NCBI GenBank assembly: GCA_003155705.1
Contig: PMEC01000134.1
Location: 6,062 to 11,343, forward strand
Direction of reading: 5' to 3'
Length of the DNA: 5,282 bases
Source: Bacteroidales bacterium
GTDB taxonomy: Bacteria; Bacteroidota; Bacteroidia; Bacteroidales; VadinHA17
Below are positions 1-5,282 of this stretch, one piece after another. Both the position numbers and the translations under genes were made by a program. Each line of letters opens with the position of its first letter. The first letter of the stretch is position 1. Below the pieces are notes generated by a model, which was not told the DNA's origin, searched no databases, and saw only the letters and a list, made by a program, of their open reading frames with translations.

Positions 1-1312
1 TAAAACTGCCTGACAGAGTATCAGAATAAACCTGTGAACTGTCGACATCATGACCAGATATAAAGACTTTTGCCGGCACAGGTACTGAAGTGTGGGCATC
101 CTTAACAAGGCCATGTATACCGAACAGAGCGTTCTCAAGATATCCCATCAGTGAACGCCAGTTGTATTGCCAAAGTAACGTCAGCTGGGCCGCAGGAGTT
201 TCCTTATTAACATCAAGTTCAATTGTGACTTCTCTTCCCTGCAGGTTCCAGGTGATAAAATCCTGCCTTCCACCTGTGATGCTGTACCAGTCAGCTCCAA
301 AAGTAATACCATTATCTAATTCTGTCATATAGCCTGCTGGCCCATAAACATGAACCGTATCGGCAAATGCCCTTGATATACTTTTAAACCATGTATTATC
401 GGCATGATACTTTGATTTTTTGTTATAGAAATAGTCCCATGGATAATTAACAACTTCATCACCCGCATGAAAATTGGCTGAGATAACAAACCTATGTTTC
501 CTCATGAATCTGACCATATCGATGGTCTCTTTTTGCTCTATATTACTGGAAGTATAAGGTGTGACCGGGTCCGGAAAATTACGATTCAGGTCATAACCGT
601 TTGCATTATACCTTGTTGATGATGAAGAGATTGCATTACCTGTTCCATAAGTACCATCGGGATTTGCAAGTGGATTAATCCAAATCTCAAGGTTGTCAAC
701 CAGGTTTTTTACCCTGGTATCAAGATTATAGTTTTTCAGTAAATAATCGGCAAAATGCAACATTAAAACAAAGCCCCCGGTTTCATCCCCATGGATAGTG
801 GAAGAATAAAATACCTTTGGTTCATCTTCATTCAGACTTGGGTTATCGGATATCTTCAAGGCAAGAACATATTTCCCGTTTATGCTTTTTCCGATAGTAT
901 CAAGATGACAAAGAGAGGGATAGGCAGAGGCAAAATTCTTCATAATTGAATCGTACTGAGAATATGTCGGGTAACTCTGCCAATCCATTGCCTGGATTAT
1001 TGATTTGGCAGATACAATTCCCTTATTATCCTCTCTATCAAGAATTAAATAATTAAAATTTCCTGCAATAAACCAATCAATAGTACGGGGTGAAAGATTT
1101 ATGATTACCTTTTTGTCCTTAACTGAAGTTATTGAAACGTTTTTTGTCAGTATGTCCATGACTACGGAACCCGGGTAAGGAATAGTAACTTCTGCCTGCC
1201 TGTACTCAATGACCAGATTACGTAACTGATTGTCTTTATTTGCGTCCTGAGACCACGAGAGGGTAATAACCCGTGCAAATAATAACGACAATATCAGTAA
1301 GCGTTTCGTCAT
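1..1312 (-). CDS. Secreted M14-family zinc carboxypeptidase, 3' end beyond window
   Basis: The open frame starts at the ATG at 1312-1310 and reads 437 codons leftward without a stop, so the C-terminus is missing. It encodes an exported metallocarboxypeptidase that would remove C-terminal residues from peptides outside the cytoplasm. Residues 1-21 look like a signal peptide (MTKRLLILSLLFA..., possible cleavage near Ser-Gln 21/22), with an unusual Arg14 inside the hydrophobic stretch. Residues 30-105 form an N-terminal pro-like region. The catalytic domain covers about 110-395: zinc ligands His174 and Glu177 (HGDE), substrate-binding Asn243-Arg244 (DLNRNFP), third zinc ligand His282 (NFHAG), and catalytic glutamate Glu365 (VTIELD). 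From about 398 a transthyretin-like (carboxypeptidase regulatory) domain begins (GIHGLVKDA...VPAKVFISGHD), as in the M14 N/E/D-type enzymes. Many Bacteroidetes relatives then carry a type IX secretion sorting tail, which cannot be checked here. It follows ychF by 8 nt, with no clear Shine-Dalgarno. The family call is firm; the substrate is unknown. Confidence 0.93.
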   Translation of the reverse strand, partial: MTKRLLILSLLFARVITLSWSQDANKDNQLRNLVIEYRQAEVTIPYPGSVVMDILTKNVSITSVKDKKVIINLSPRTIDWFIAGNFNYLILDREDNKGIVSAKSIIQAMDWQSYPTYSQYDSIMKNFASAYPSLCHLDTIGKSINGKYVLALKISDNPSLNEDEPKVFYSSTIHGDETGGFVLMLHFADYLLKNYNLDTRVKNLVDNLEIWINPLANPDGTYGTGNAISSSSTRYNANGYDLNRNFPDPVTPYTSSNIEQKETIDMVRFMRKHRFVISANFHAGDEVVNYPWDYFYNKKSKYHADNTWFKSISRAFADTVHVYGPAGYMTELDNGITFGADWYSITGGRQDFITWNLQGREVTIELDVNKETPAAQLTLLWQYNWRSLMGYLENALFGIHGLVKDAHTSVPVPAKVFISGHDVDSSQVYSDTLSGSF

Positions 1313-1320
1313 GCCATATT

Positions 1321-2418
1321 TTAAACGTTGAATCTGATATGAAGAATGTCGCCATCCTGGACAACATAATTTTTGCCTTCAATATAAAACTTGCCCGCTT
1401 CTTTGCAGAAATGCTCAGAACCAAGTGTTATGAAATCGTTGTATCGCATGACCTCAGCTCTTATAAAACCGCGTTCAAGATCGCTATGAATAACTCCCGC
1501 GGCCAATGGAGCAGTCATTCCTTTTTTTATTGTCCATGCCCTTATTTCTTTTGGTCCGACGGTAAAAAAGGTCTGAAGATTAAGCATCTTATAAGCTGCT
1601 CTTACAAGCTTATCAACCCCAGGTTCAGAAAGGCCAACATCCTTAAGAAACGCCAAACGATCCTCTCTGTTTTCGAGTTCAGCAATCTCTGCTTCAGTTT
1701 CCCCGGCAATTATCAGTATCTCAGCATTTTTCCCCTTCAAAAATTCTTTCACCCTTTCAACATAATTATTCCCTGAAACTGCCGATTTCTCATCGACATT
1801 GCAGACATACATCACAGGTTTCCTTGTGAGAAGGAAAAGATCATCAACATGTTTTTTATCCTCGTCCTTTATCTCAAGTGTACGTGCATTATTGAATCCC
1901 TCAAAATGGTCTTTAAATCTGTTCAGTACTTCGACTCCATGTTTTGCATCCTTGTCTCCTGTCTTGGCTGCTCTTTCCAACCGTTGAAGCTTTTTTTCCA
2001 CGGACTCGAGATCTTTCACCTGCAGTTCAAGATCAACAGTTTCCATATCTCTGACCGGATCAATTGATCCATCAATATGAGGAAGTGAATCGTTATCAAA
2101 ACACCTCAGGACATGTATCAGTGCATCAGTATTCCTTATATCACCAAGAAACTTATTACCCACCCCCTCTCCTTTGTTAGAACCTTTTGCCAATCCCGGG
2201 ATATCTACAATCTCAACAGTTGTATGAATTATTTTGTCTGTAACCTGATGTTTTTCAAGCTCATACAACCTTGGATCCGGGACCTGAACAACGCCTATAT
2301 TTGATTTTGTTGCACTGAAAGCAAATGCATTTGTTTCACCCTTAGTATTTGATATGCAATTAAAAATTGTTGTCTTACCGACATTTGTAATTCCGATTAT
2401 ACCGCATTGCAGAGCCAT
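1321..2418 (-). CDS. ychF: YchF/OLA1-type redox-regulated ATPase
   Basis: Complete 365-residue cytoplasmic P-loop NTPase, the usual YchF length (about 363-367). The family binds ribosomes and prefers ATP to GTP; it is linked to translation and oxidative-stress responses. Visible motifs: Walker A/G1 at residues 9-16 (GITNVGKT), G3 DIPG at 72-75 followed by Leu76 where most GTPases have the catalytic Gln (the HAS-GTPase signature), a helical coiled-coil insert at about 130-195, the altered G4 NVDE at 207-210 in place of NKxD (which explains ATP preference in the family), a G5-like AGE at 238-240, and a C-terminal TGS domain from about 282 with the conserved HSDLERGFIRAEV at 311-323. His114 sits in the loop position where E. 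coli YchF has its functional His114. G1 reads ITNVGKTT where most bacterial YchF have LPNVGKST; I recall this wording from Bacteroidetes homologues. It heads a likely two-gene transcript with the M14 peptidase and is divergent from the sigma-factor operon. Confidence 0.96.
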   Translation of the reverse strand: MALQCGIIGITNVGKTTIFNCISNTKGETNAFAFSATKSNIGVVQVPDPRLYELEKHQVTDKIIHTTVEIVDIPGLAKGSNKGEGVGNKFLGDIRNTDALIHVLRCFDNDSLPHIDGSIDPVRDMETVDLELQVKDLESVEKKLQRLERAAKTGDKDAKHGVEVLNRFKDHFEGFNNARTLEIKDEDKKHVDDLFLLTRKPVMYVCNVDEKSAVSGNNYVERVKEFLKGKNAEILIIAGETEAEIAELENREDRLAFLKDVGLSEPGVDKLVRAAYKMLNLQTFFTVGPKEIRAWTIKKGMTAPLAAGVIHSDLERGFIRAEVMRYNDFITLGSEHFCKEAGKFYIEGKNYVVQDGDILHIRFNV

Positions 2419-2445
2419 TTTAATATCATATTCGTTATTCGGTCA

Positions 2446-2453
2446 CAAATTTA
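2446..2453 (-). promoter_or_regulatory. Candidate -7 box of the ychF promoter
   Basis: On the minus strand this reads TAAATTTG, an exact match to the Bacteroidetes sigma-ABfr -7 consensus TAnnTTTG. It lies 27 nt before the ychF ATG, giving a leader of roughly 20 nt. I see no clean TTTG -33 box at the expected spacing; that zone falls in the palindrome at 2464-2487. An eight-base degenerate match can arise by chance in AT-rich DNA, so this is a candidate only. Confidence 0.45.
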
Positions 2454-2463
2454 TCAAAAAAGC

Positions 2464-2487
2464 AGGTACATGTCATGACTTGTCCCT
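2464..2487. promoter_or_regulatory. 24-bp imperfect palindrome, possible operator
   Basis: The two 12-base halves, AGGTACATGTCA and TGACTTGTCCCT, are reverse complements at 10 of 12 positions, with a perfect 8-bp core GTCATGAC at 2472-2479. The symmetry has no central spacer, which fits a DNA site for a dimeric regulator better than an RNA hairpin. It lies in the divergent region between ychF and the sigma-factor operon, just upstream of the candidate ychF -7 box. It also overlaps the best TTG candidate for the -33 of the sigma gene (2480-2482). The symmetry is directly visible; the operator role is inference. Confidence 0.4.
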
Positions 2488-2513
2488 ACAATAAAATTCA
2501 TTCCCTATCTTTA
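2480..2513 (+). promoter_or_regulatory. Weak candidate promoter of the ECF sigma operon
   Basis: TATCTTTA at 2506-2513 matches TAnnTTTG at all but the last base, and a TTG at 2480-2482 lies 23 bp upstream as a possible -33 element, at the long end of accepted spacing. A competing near-match, AACCTTTG, lies at 2514-2521. ECF operons are often autoregulated from a promoter with a different consensus, which I cannot identify here. Low confidence. Confidence 0.22.
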
Positions 2514-2515
2514 AA

Positions 2516-2541
2516 CCTTTGATTAATTTCTTCATCAAAGG
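2516..2541. repeat. Perfect 8-bp inverted repeat in the sigma-gene leader
   Basis: CCTTTGAT at 2516-2523 and its exact reverse complement ATCAAAGG at 2534-2541 flank a 10-nt spacer, ending 23 nt before the sigma-factor ATG. It could be an operator or a hairpin in the 5' untranslated RNA. The right arm includes AAAGG, which resembles a Shine-Dalgarno but is too far from the start to act as one in a simple way. No T-run follows, so it is not an obvious terminator or attenuator. The repeat is certain; its function is unknown. Confidence 0.45.
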
Positions 2542-2564
2542 AATAAAAAGATTTACAGGTTGAC

Positions 2565-3104
2565 ATGAATAATCCGGACGGGGATATTTTTGAACTTCTA
2601 AAGTCAAATGTTGACAAAGGATTCAGGATTGTAGTGGAGAGATATAGTTCAAAGCTTTACTGGCATATACGCCGGATAGTAATCCTTCATGAAGATGCTG
2701 ATGATGCACTTCAAAATACATTTATAAATGCATGGAGGAATATTGACAATTTCAGAAATGAGAGTTCAATATATACATGGTTATATGCAATCGCGACTAA
2801 TGAATCATTAGCAATAATAAATAAAAGAAAAAAAAATGCTGCAGTACCGATAGATGACCTTGGCAGCTATTTTGCAAATTCACAGGAAGGAAGCACATGG
2901 TTTGATGGTGATGAAGCACAGATAAAACTACAGAATGCAATACTCCGGCTTCCAGAAAAACAACGTATCGTTTTCAATCTCAAATACTTTAATGACATGA
3001 CTTATGAAGAAATGAGCAAAATCCTTGATACATCTGTCGGTGCACTGAAAGCATCATACCACCATGCAGTAAAGAAAATTGAAAATATTATTTCTAATGG
3101 TTAA
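2565..3104 (+). CDS. ECF-type RNA polymerase sigma factor (sigma-70 family)
   Basis: A 179-residue protein of typical ECF (group 4) length with only regions 2 and 4. Region 2 spans about residues 20-88; DADDALQNTFINAWRNI (44-60) is the core-binding and -10-recognition stretch, followed by TWLYAIATNESLAIINKRKK with its usual basic end. A short acidic linker covers about 95-120. Region 4 spans about 120-175: LPEKQRIVFNLKYF (129-142), then the helix-turn-helix MTYEEMSKILDTSVGALKASYHHAVKKI that would read the -35 element. It would direct RNA polymerase to a small regulon when freed from an anti-sigma factor. The start at 2565 leaves the normal short N-terminus; no good Shine-Dalgarno is seen, as is common in Bacteroidetes. 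The putative membrane anti-sigma gene follows after 25 nt in the same direction. The ECF subgroup cannot be assigned by eye. Confidence 0.93.
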   Translation: MNNPDGDIFELLKSNVDKGFRIVVERYSSKLYWHIRRIVILHEDADDALQNTFINAWRNIDNFRNESSIYTWLYAIATNESLAIINKRKKNAAVPIDDLGSYFANSQEGSTWFDGDEAQIKLQNAILRLPEKQRIVFNLKYFNDMTYEEMSKILDTSVGALKASYHHAVKKIENIISNG

Positions 3105-3129
3105 ACCTTTCTTAAACTTATTTATCTAA

Positions 3130-3558
3130 ATGATGATGAAACAAATTATAGACATATCAGATAAGAATCCTTTTAAAGTTCCGGAAAACTACTTTGAAGA
3201 GGTCAACAGGAAGATAATCTCCTCGACCTCAGGTTACAGATCTGAAAAGAAAAACATTGGTTTGTACAGAAAATTAAGACCATACCTTGCAATTGCAGCA
3301 TCTGTTGCAATATTGGCCGTATTAAGTTACATGGCTATCCATAATTTTTCTTCAAGAGATGATAAACCAGTTTTGCCTGAGATTACACTTAATGAATTTT
3401 CTGATCATTACCTGAACGATATTGATAACCTCACACTTGAGGAGAATACCGGAACAGTTGCACCCGTTTTTGCTCATTCTGATTTAAACAGTAGTGAGAT
3501 AATTGATTATCTTGTTTTTGAAAATATTGATATAAATGAAATTTATGAACGACTTTAA
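3130..3558 (+). CDS. Single-pass membrane protein, putative anti-sigma factor
   Basis: A 142-residue protein with no enzyme motif. Residues 1-50 are hydrophilic and probably cytoplasmic, with a PFKVPENYFEEVNRKI stretch (14-29) that I recall from small proteins encoded beside ECF sigma genes in Bacteroidetes. Residues 52-70 (YLAIAASVAILAVLSYMAI) form one membrane helix, preceded by basic residues, which favours N-inside topology. Residues 71-142 are acidic and probably periplasmic, ending in an amphipathic segment (EIIDYLVFENIDINEIYERL). There are no cysteines, so it is not a zinc-binding (ZAS) anti-sigma. A short cytoplasmic tail plus one helix resembles CnrY, but I see no clear sequence match to it. 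Three ATGs stand in a row at 3130, 3133 and 3136, so the exact start is uncertain by two residues. It lies 25 nt after the sigma gene. The anti-sigma role is inferred from position and topology. Confidence 0.75.
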   Translation: MMMKQIIDISDKNPFKVPENYFEEVNRKIISSTSGYRSEKKNIGLYRKLRPYLAIAASVAILAVLSYMAIHNFSSRDDKPVLPEITLNEFSDHYLNDIDNLTLEENTGTVAPVFAHSDLNSSEIIDYLVFENIDINEIYERL

Positions 3559-3568
3559 AATATTAAGT

Positions 3569-4051
3569 ATGAAAAGAGCGGTTTTAATACTTATTGTTCT
3601 GGTAGTTTTCCCTTTAATTCAGGTAAACGCGCAGAACCCAAATCTTGATAAGTTGAATGCTTATAAGATTGCCTTTTTTACAAGAAGAATGAACCTGACT
3701 TCACAGGAAGCTGAGAAATTCTGGCCGGTATATAATGAATTCCAGGATAAGAGAAATGCCATTCAGACAGAGAGGCAGGCTCTGAACAGAAATTTCAACC
3801 AGAATGAGCTCAATATGACAGAAAAAGAGTTGATCGAAGCCGGTGATAAACATGTAGCGTTGCAGGTACAGGAAGCTGCACTTGCGCAGGAATACCATAA
3901 AAAGTTCAAAGAGATATTGGCGCCGGCAAAAATCATAAGACTATATCAGGCTGAAAATCAATACAGGCTACAGTTGTTAAATGAACTTAAGGACAATCAA
4001 CCATTGCGAAATAATCTTCAGCAGAAAGGCCCGGGAAAGCGACCTTTATAA
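3569..4051 (+). CDS. Exported Spy/CpxP-like helical protein
   Basis: A 160-residue protein from the ATG at 3569. I prefer this start because it gives a classic signal peptide (MKR, hydrophobic 4-17, cleavage after VNA at residue 21) and begins 10 nt after the previous stop. In-frame ATGs at 3536 and 3545 would overlap the upstream gene and add 11 or 8 residues before the signal. The mature part is almost all helix and highly charged. It carries two LTxxQ-like stretches of the Spy/CpxP/ZraP type: MNLTSQEAEKFWPVYNEF (41-58) and EILAPAKIIRLYQAENQY (115-132). Relatives are periplasmic chaperones or stress sensors. The mature chain has no cysteine and only two histidines (95 and 110), so a metal-sensing role like that of CnrX or ZraP is not evident. 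Third gene of the sigma operon, so it may be the sensor or inhibitor arm, or an effector of the same response. Confidence 0.82.
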   Translation: MKRAVLILIVLVVFPLIQVNAQNPNLDKLNAYKIAFFTRRMNLTSQEAEKFWPVYNEFQDKRNAIQTERQALNRNFNQNELNMTEKELIEAGDKHVALQVQEAALAQEYHKKFKEILAPAKIIRLYQAENQYRLQLLNELKDNQPLRNNLQQKGPGKRPL

Positions 4052-4080
4052 CCCCCATCCACTCCCGATAGCAATTGAGA

Positions 4081-4102
4081 CTCCTCCCGTGGGGTGAAGG
4101 AG
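4081..4102. terminator. Possible hairpin between convergent genes
   Basis: CTCCT-CCC pairs with GGG-(TGA bulge)-AGGAG around a 3-nt loop, giving 5 + 3 pairs in the 77-nt spacer between the Spy/CpxP-like gene and hisS, which converge here. The position suits a shared terminator, but no T-run directly follows on either strand, so an intrinsic terminator is not well supported. Confidence 0.28.
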
Positions 4103-4128
4103 CTAATTTACAATAAGATAATAGATTT

Positions 4129-5282
4129 TTATTTAAAGAAAGAGAGCAGTCTGTTCACTTTTATTTTAACCTGTTCGCCGGTGAGCATGTTCTTAACAGT
4201 CACATCATCGTCCTTTATTTCATCTTCACCTGCCATAAGGACATAAGTTACCTTTTTAGAATCTGCGTATGCCAATTGTTTTTTCATTTTTGCAGGTTCA
4301 GGAAATATCTCTGCCGTGATTCCAATCTGATGAATGATAGCCAGAATATTTAGATTATAATTAAGTTCTTTTTCTCCAAAATTTATGATCATTGCCGATT
4401 GACCGTATGTTTTAATTGTTTCGAACTGGTTAAGACCTGAGAGGACATCATATATTCTATCGGCTCCGAAAGAGACACCTACACCTGAGACTCCCGGCAT
4501 TCCGAAAATCCCGGTAAGATCATCATAACGGCCTCCGCCACAAACACTGCCAATATTAATATCTTTCGACTTGACCTCAATAATTGCTCCAGTATAATAA
4601 TTTAATCCTCTGGCCAGAGTCAGATCCAGTTCCATAGAAGAGTTTAATGTGCTGTTATCCAGGTACCCAAAAAGGGTCCGGAGCTCTGTGGTTCCCTTTG
4701 TACCGGTTTCAGAAGCTGCCAGGATCTTTTCAAGATTATCAAGCTTGAATGAAGTATTGCCATTCAGATTTAATACCGGCTGAAGTTTGTTTATAGCGGC
4801 CACTGGAACACCTTTCCCTTTAAGCTCCACAATAACTGCTTCAATGCCAATCTTTTCAATTTTGTCTATAGCAATGGTAATATCAGTAATCATATCAGAT
4901 ATTCCTGCGATCTCAGCAATGCCTGCCAGTACTTTACGATTGTTAATTTTAATGACTACTTTAATTTTAAGCCTGGAAAAAACCTCATCAATAATTCTTA
5001 CAAGTTCGTATTCATTTAGTAATGAATCACTTCCAATGACATCGACATCACATTGAAAGAACTCCCTGTACCTGCCCTTCTGGGGTCTGTCGGCTCTCCA
5101 AACCGGCTGTATCTGGTATCTTTTAAAAGGGAATGTGATCTCATTCTGATGTTGAACGATATATCTTGCAAAGGGAACCGTAAGATCGTATCGTAACCCT
5201 TTCTCGGCAATGAAAGGAGCCATGTCTTTATAATCGCGTTTCTGCTTTTCGTAATTCGTAATTCGTAATTCGTAATTCTCCA
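4129..5282 (-). CDS. hisS: Histidyl-tRNA synthetase, 5' end beyond window
   Basis: Cytoplasmic class II aminoacyl-tRNA synthetase that charges tRNA-His with histidine. The frame stays open to the right edge, so 383 residues are visible. The ATG at 5223 is not the true start: motif 1 and the rest of the N-terminal catalytic core, roughly 100 residues in this family, would be missing. Numbering from Met at 5223: EKGLRYDLTVPFARY (7-21), motif 2 within VWRADRPQKGRYREF...CDVDVIG (41-64), the HisRS-specific ARGLNYYTG (204-212), glycine-rich CGGGRYDDL (228-236), motif 3 GVSFGADRI (249-257) with Arg256, and the C-terminal anticodon-binding domain at about 275-364 (NFGEKE, AEIFPEPAKMKKQL, GEDE). Sequence and length after position 5223 look intact. 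Just upstream, the coding strand contains a tandem heptamer repeat (5251-5278) read in frame as NYELRITNY, in a region that is variable between motif 1 and the RYDLTVPFAR block. Whether the missing part is intact cannot be judged here. Confidence 0.95.
   Translation of the reverse strand, partial: ENYELRITNYEKQKRDYKDMAPFIAEKGLRYDLTVPFARYIVQHQNEITFPFKRYQIQPVWRADRPQKGRYREFFQCDVDVIGSDSLLNEYELVRIIDEVFSRLKIKVVIKINNRKVLAGIAEIAGISDMITDITIAIDKIEKIGIEAVIVELKGKGVPVAAINKLQPVLNLNGNTSFKLDNLEKILAASETGTKGTTELRTLFGYLDNSTLNSSMELDLTLARGLNYYTGAIIEVKSKDINIGSVCGGGRYDDLTGIFGMPGVSGVGVSFGADRIYDVLSGLNQFETIKTYGQSAMIINFGEKELNYNLNILAIIHQIGITAEIFPEPAKMKKQLAYADSKKVTYVLMAGEDEIKDDDVTVKNMLTGEQVKIKVNRLLSFFK
5251..5278 (-). 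repeat. Four perfect tandem copies of a 7-bp repeat inside hisS
   Basis: GTAATTC on the plus strand (GAATTAC on the hisS coding strand) occurs four times without interruption at 5251-5257, 5258-5264, 5265-5271 and 5272-5278. Because 7 is not a multiple of 3, three units (21 bp) encode one heptapeptide of the cycle N-Y-E-L-R-I-T, in any frame. The visible hisS frame reads through as E-N-Y-E-L-R-I-T-N-Y-E-K. The array ends before the window edge (next bases TCCA on the plus strand), so the run is four units here; more copies further upstream cannot be excluded. Confidence 0.95.

Noticed and set aside
90..332. 80-codon plus-strand open frame
   Set aside because: Antisense to the M14 carboxypeptidase catalytic and C-terminal regions; composition is unlike a real protein.
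1273..1776. 167-codon plus-strand open frame
   Set aside because: Lies antisense to ychF, whose protein is clearly conserved; the translation has no recognisable domain and reads as a shadow frame.
3101..3110. TTAAACCTTT repeated from 2511-2520
   Set aside because: A 10-base AT-rich match that includes the sigma-gene stop codon; likely chance, with no extension on either side.
3536..3568. Upstream in-frame ATGs at 3536 and 3545 for the Spy/CpxP-like gene
   Set aside because: They overlap the preceding gene and place extra residues before a normal MKR-type signal peptide, so 3569 is the better start.
4787..5056. 89-codon plus-strand open frame
   Set aside because: Antisense to the well-conserved HisS core; its hydrophobic stretch reflects the reverse complement of hisS codons.
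5221..5223. ATG at 5223 as the hisS start
   Set aside because: It would remove motif 1 and the N-terminal catalytic core, and the same frame stays open upstream to the window edge.
5251..5278. CRISPR or iteron-type origin for the short tandem repeat
   Set aside because: Units are only 7 bp with no spacers and lie inside an open hisS frame; this is a simple sequence repeat.

Overview
The window looks like ordinary chromosomal DNA of a Bacteroidetes (Bacteroidota) bacterium, probably an environmental or uncultured member near Bacteroidales/Marinilabiliales. Reasons: AT-rich sequence, little Shine-Dalgarno signal before the starts, one good match to the Bacteroidetes -7 promoter box (TAnnTTTG), and proteins whose wording is typical of that phylum (the YchF variant, HisS, a secreted M14 peptidase with a C-terminal transthyretin-like domain, a Spy/CpxP-like protein). 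This assignment rests on recognition, not on a search.

Layout. (1) Positions 1-1312, minus: 5' part of a secreted zinc carboxypeptidase of family M14, running off the left edge. (2) 1321-2418, minus: complete ychF, an OLA1/YchF-type P-loop ATPase/GTPase, 8 nt upstream of the peptidase and probably cotranscribed with it. (3) 2419-2564: divergent control region with a candidate ychF promoter, a 24-bp imperfect palindrome and a perfect 8-bp inverted repeat in the leader of the next gene. (4) 2565-4051, plus: a tight three-gene operon of an ECF sigma factor, a small single-pass membrane protein that is probably its anti-sigma factor, and an exported Spy/CpxP-like helical protein. (5) 4052-4128: short convergent spacer with a possible hairpin. 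(6) 4129-5282, minus: hisS (histidyl-tRNA synthetase), whose 5' part lies beyond the right edge. There is no gene-free stretch over 300 bases and I see no RNA gene, CRISPR array or insertion sequence.

The gene set is mostly housekeeping plus one envelope-stress-type signalling module. By analogy with the CnrYXH and CpxP/ZraP systems, the three-gene operon plausibly senses something in the periplasm (exported CpxP-like protein), passes it through the membrane protein, and releases the sigma factor.

The most unusual item is a run of four perfect 7-bp repeats (GAATTAC on the coding strand) read in frame inside hisS. It encodes a piece of a repeating heptapeptide (N-Y-E-L-R-I-T). In this orientation the repeat has no stop in any frame, whereas the opposite orientation contains TAA.
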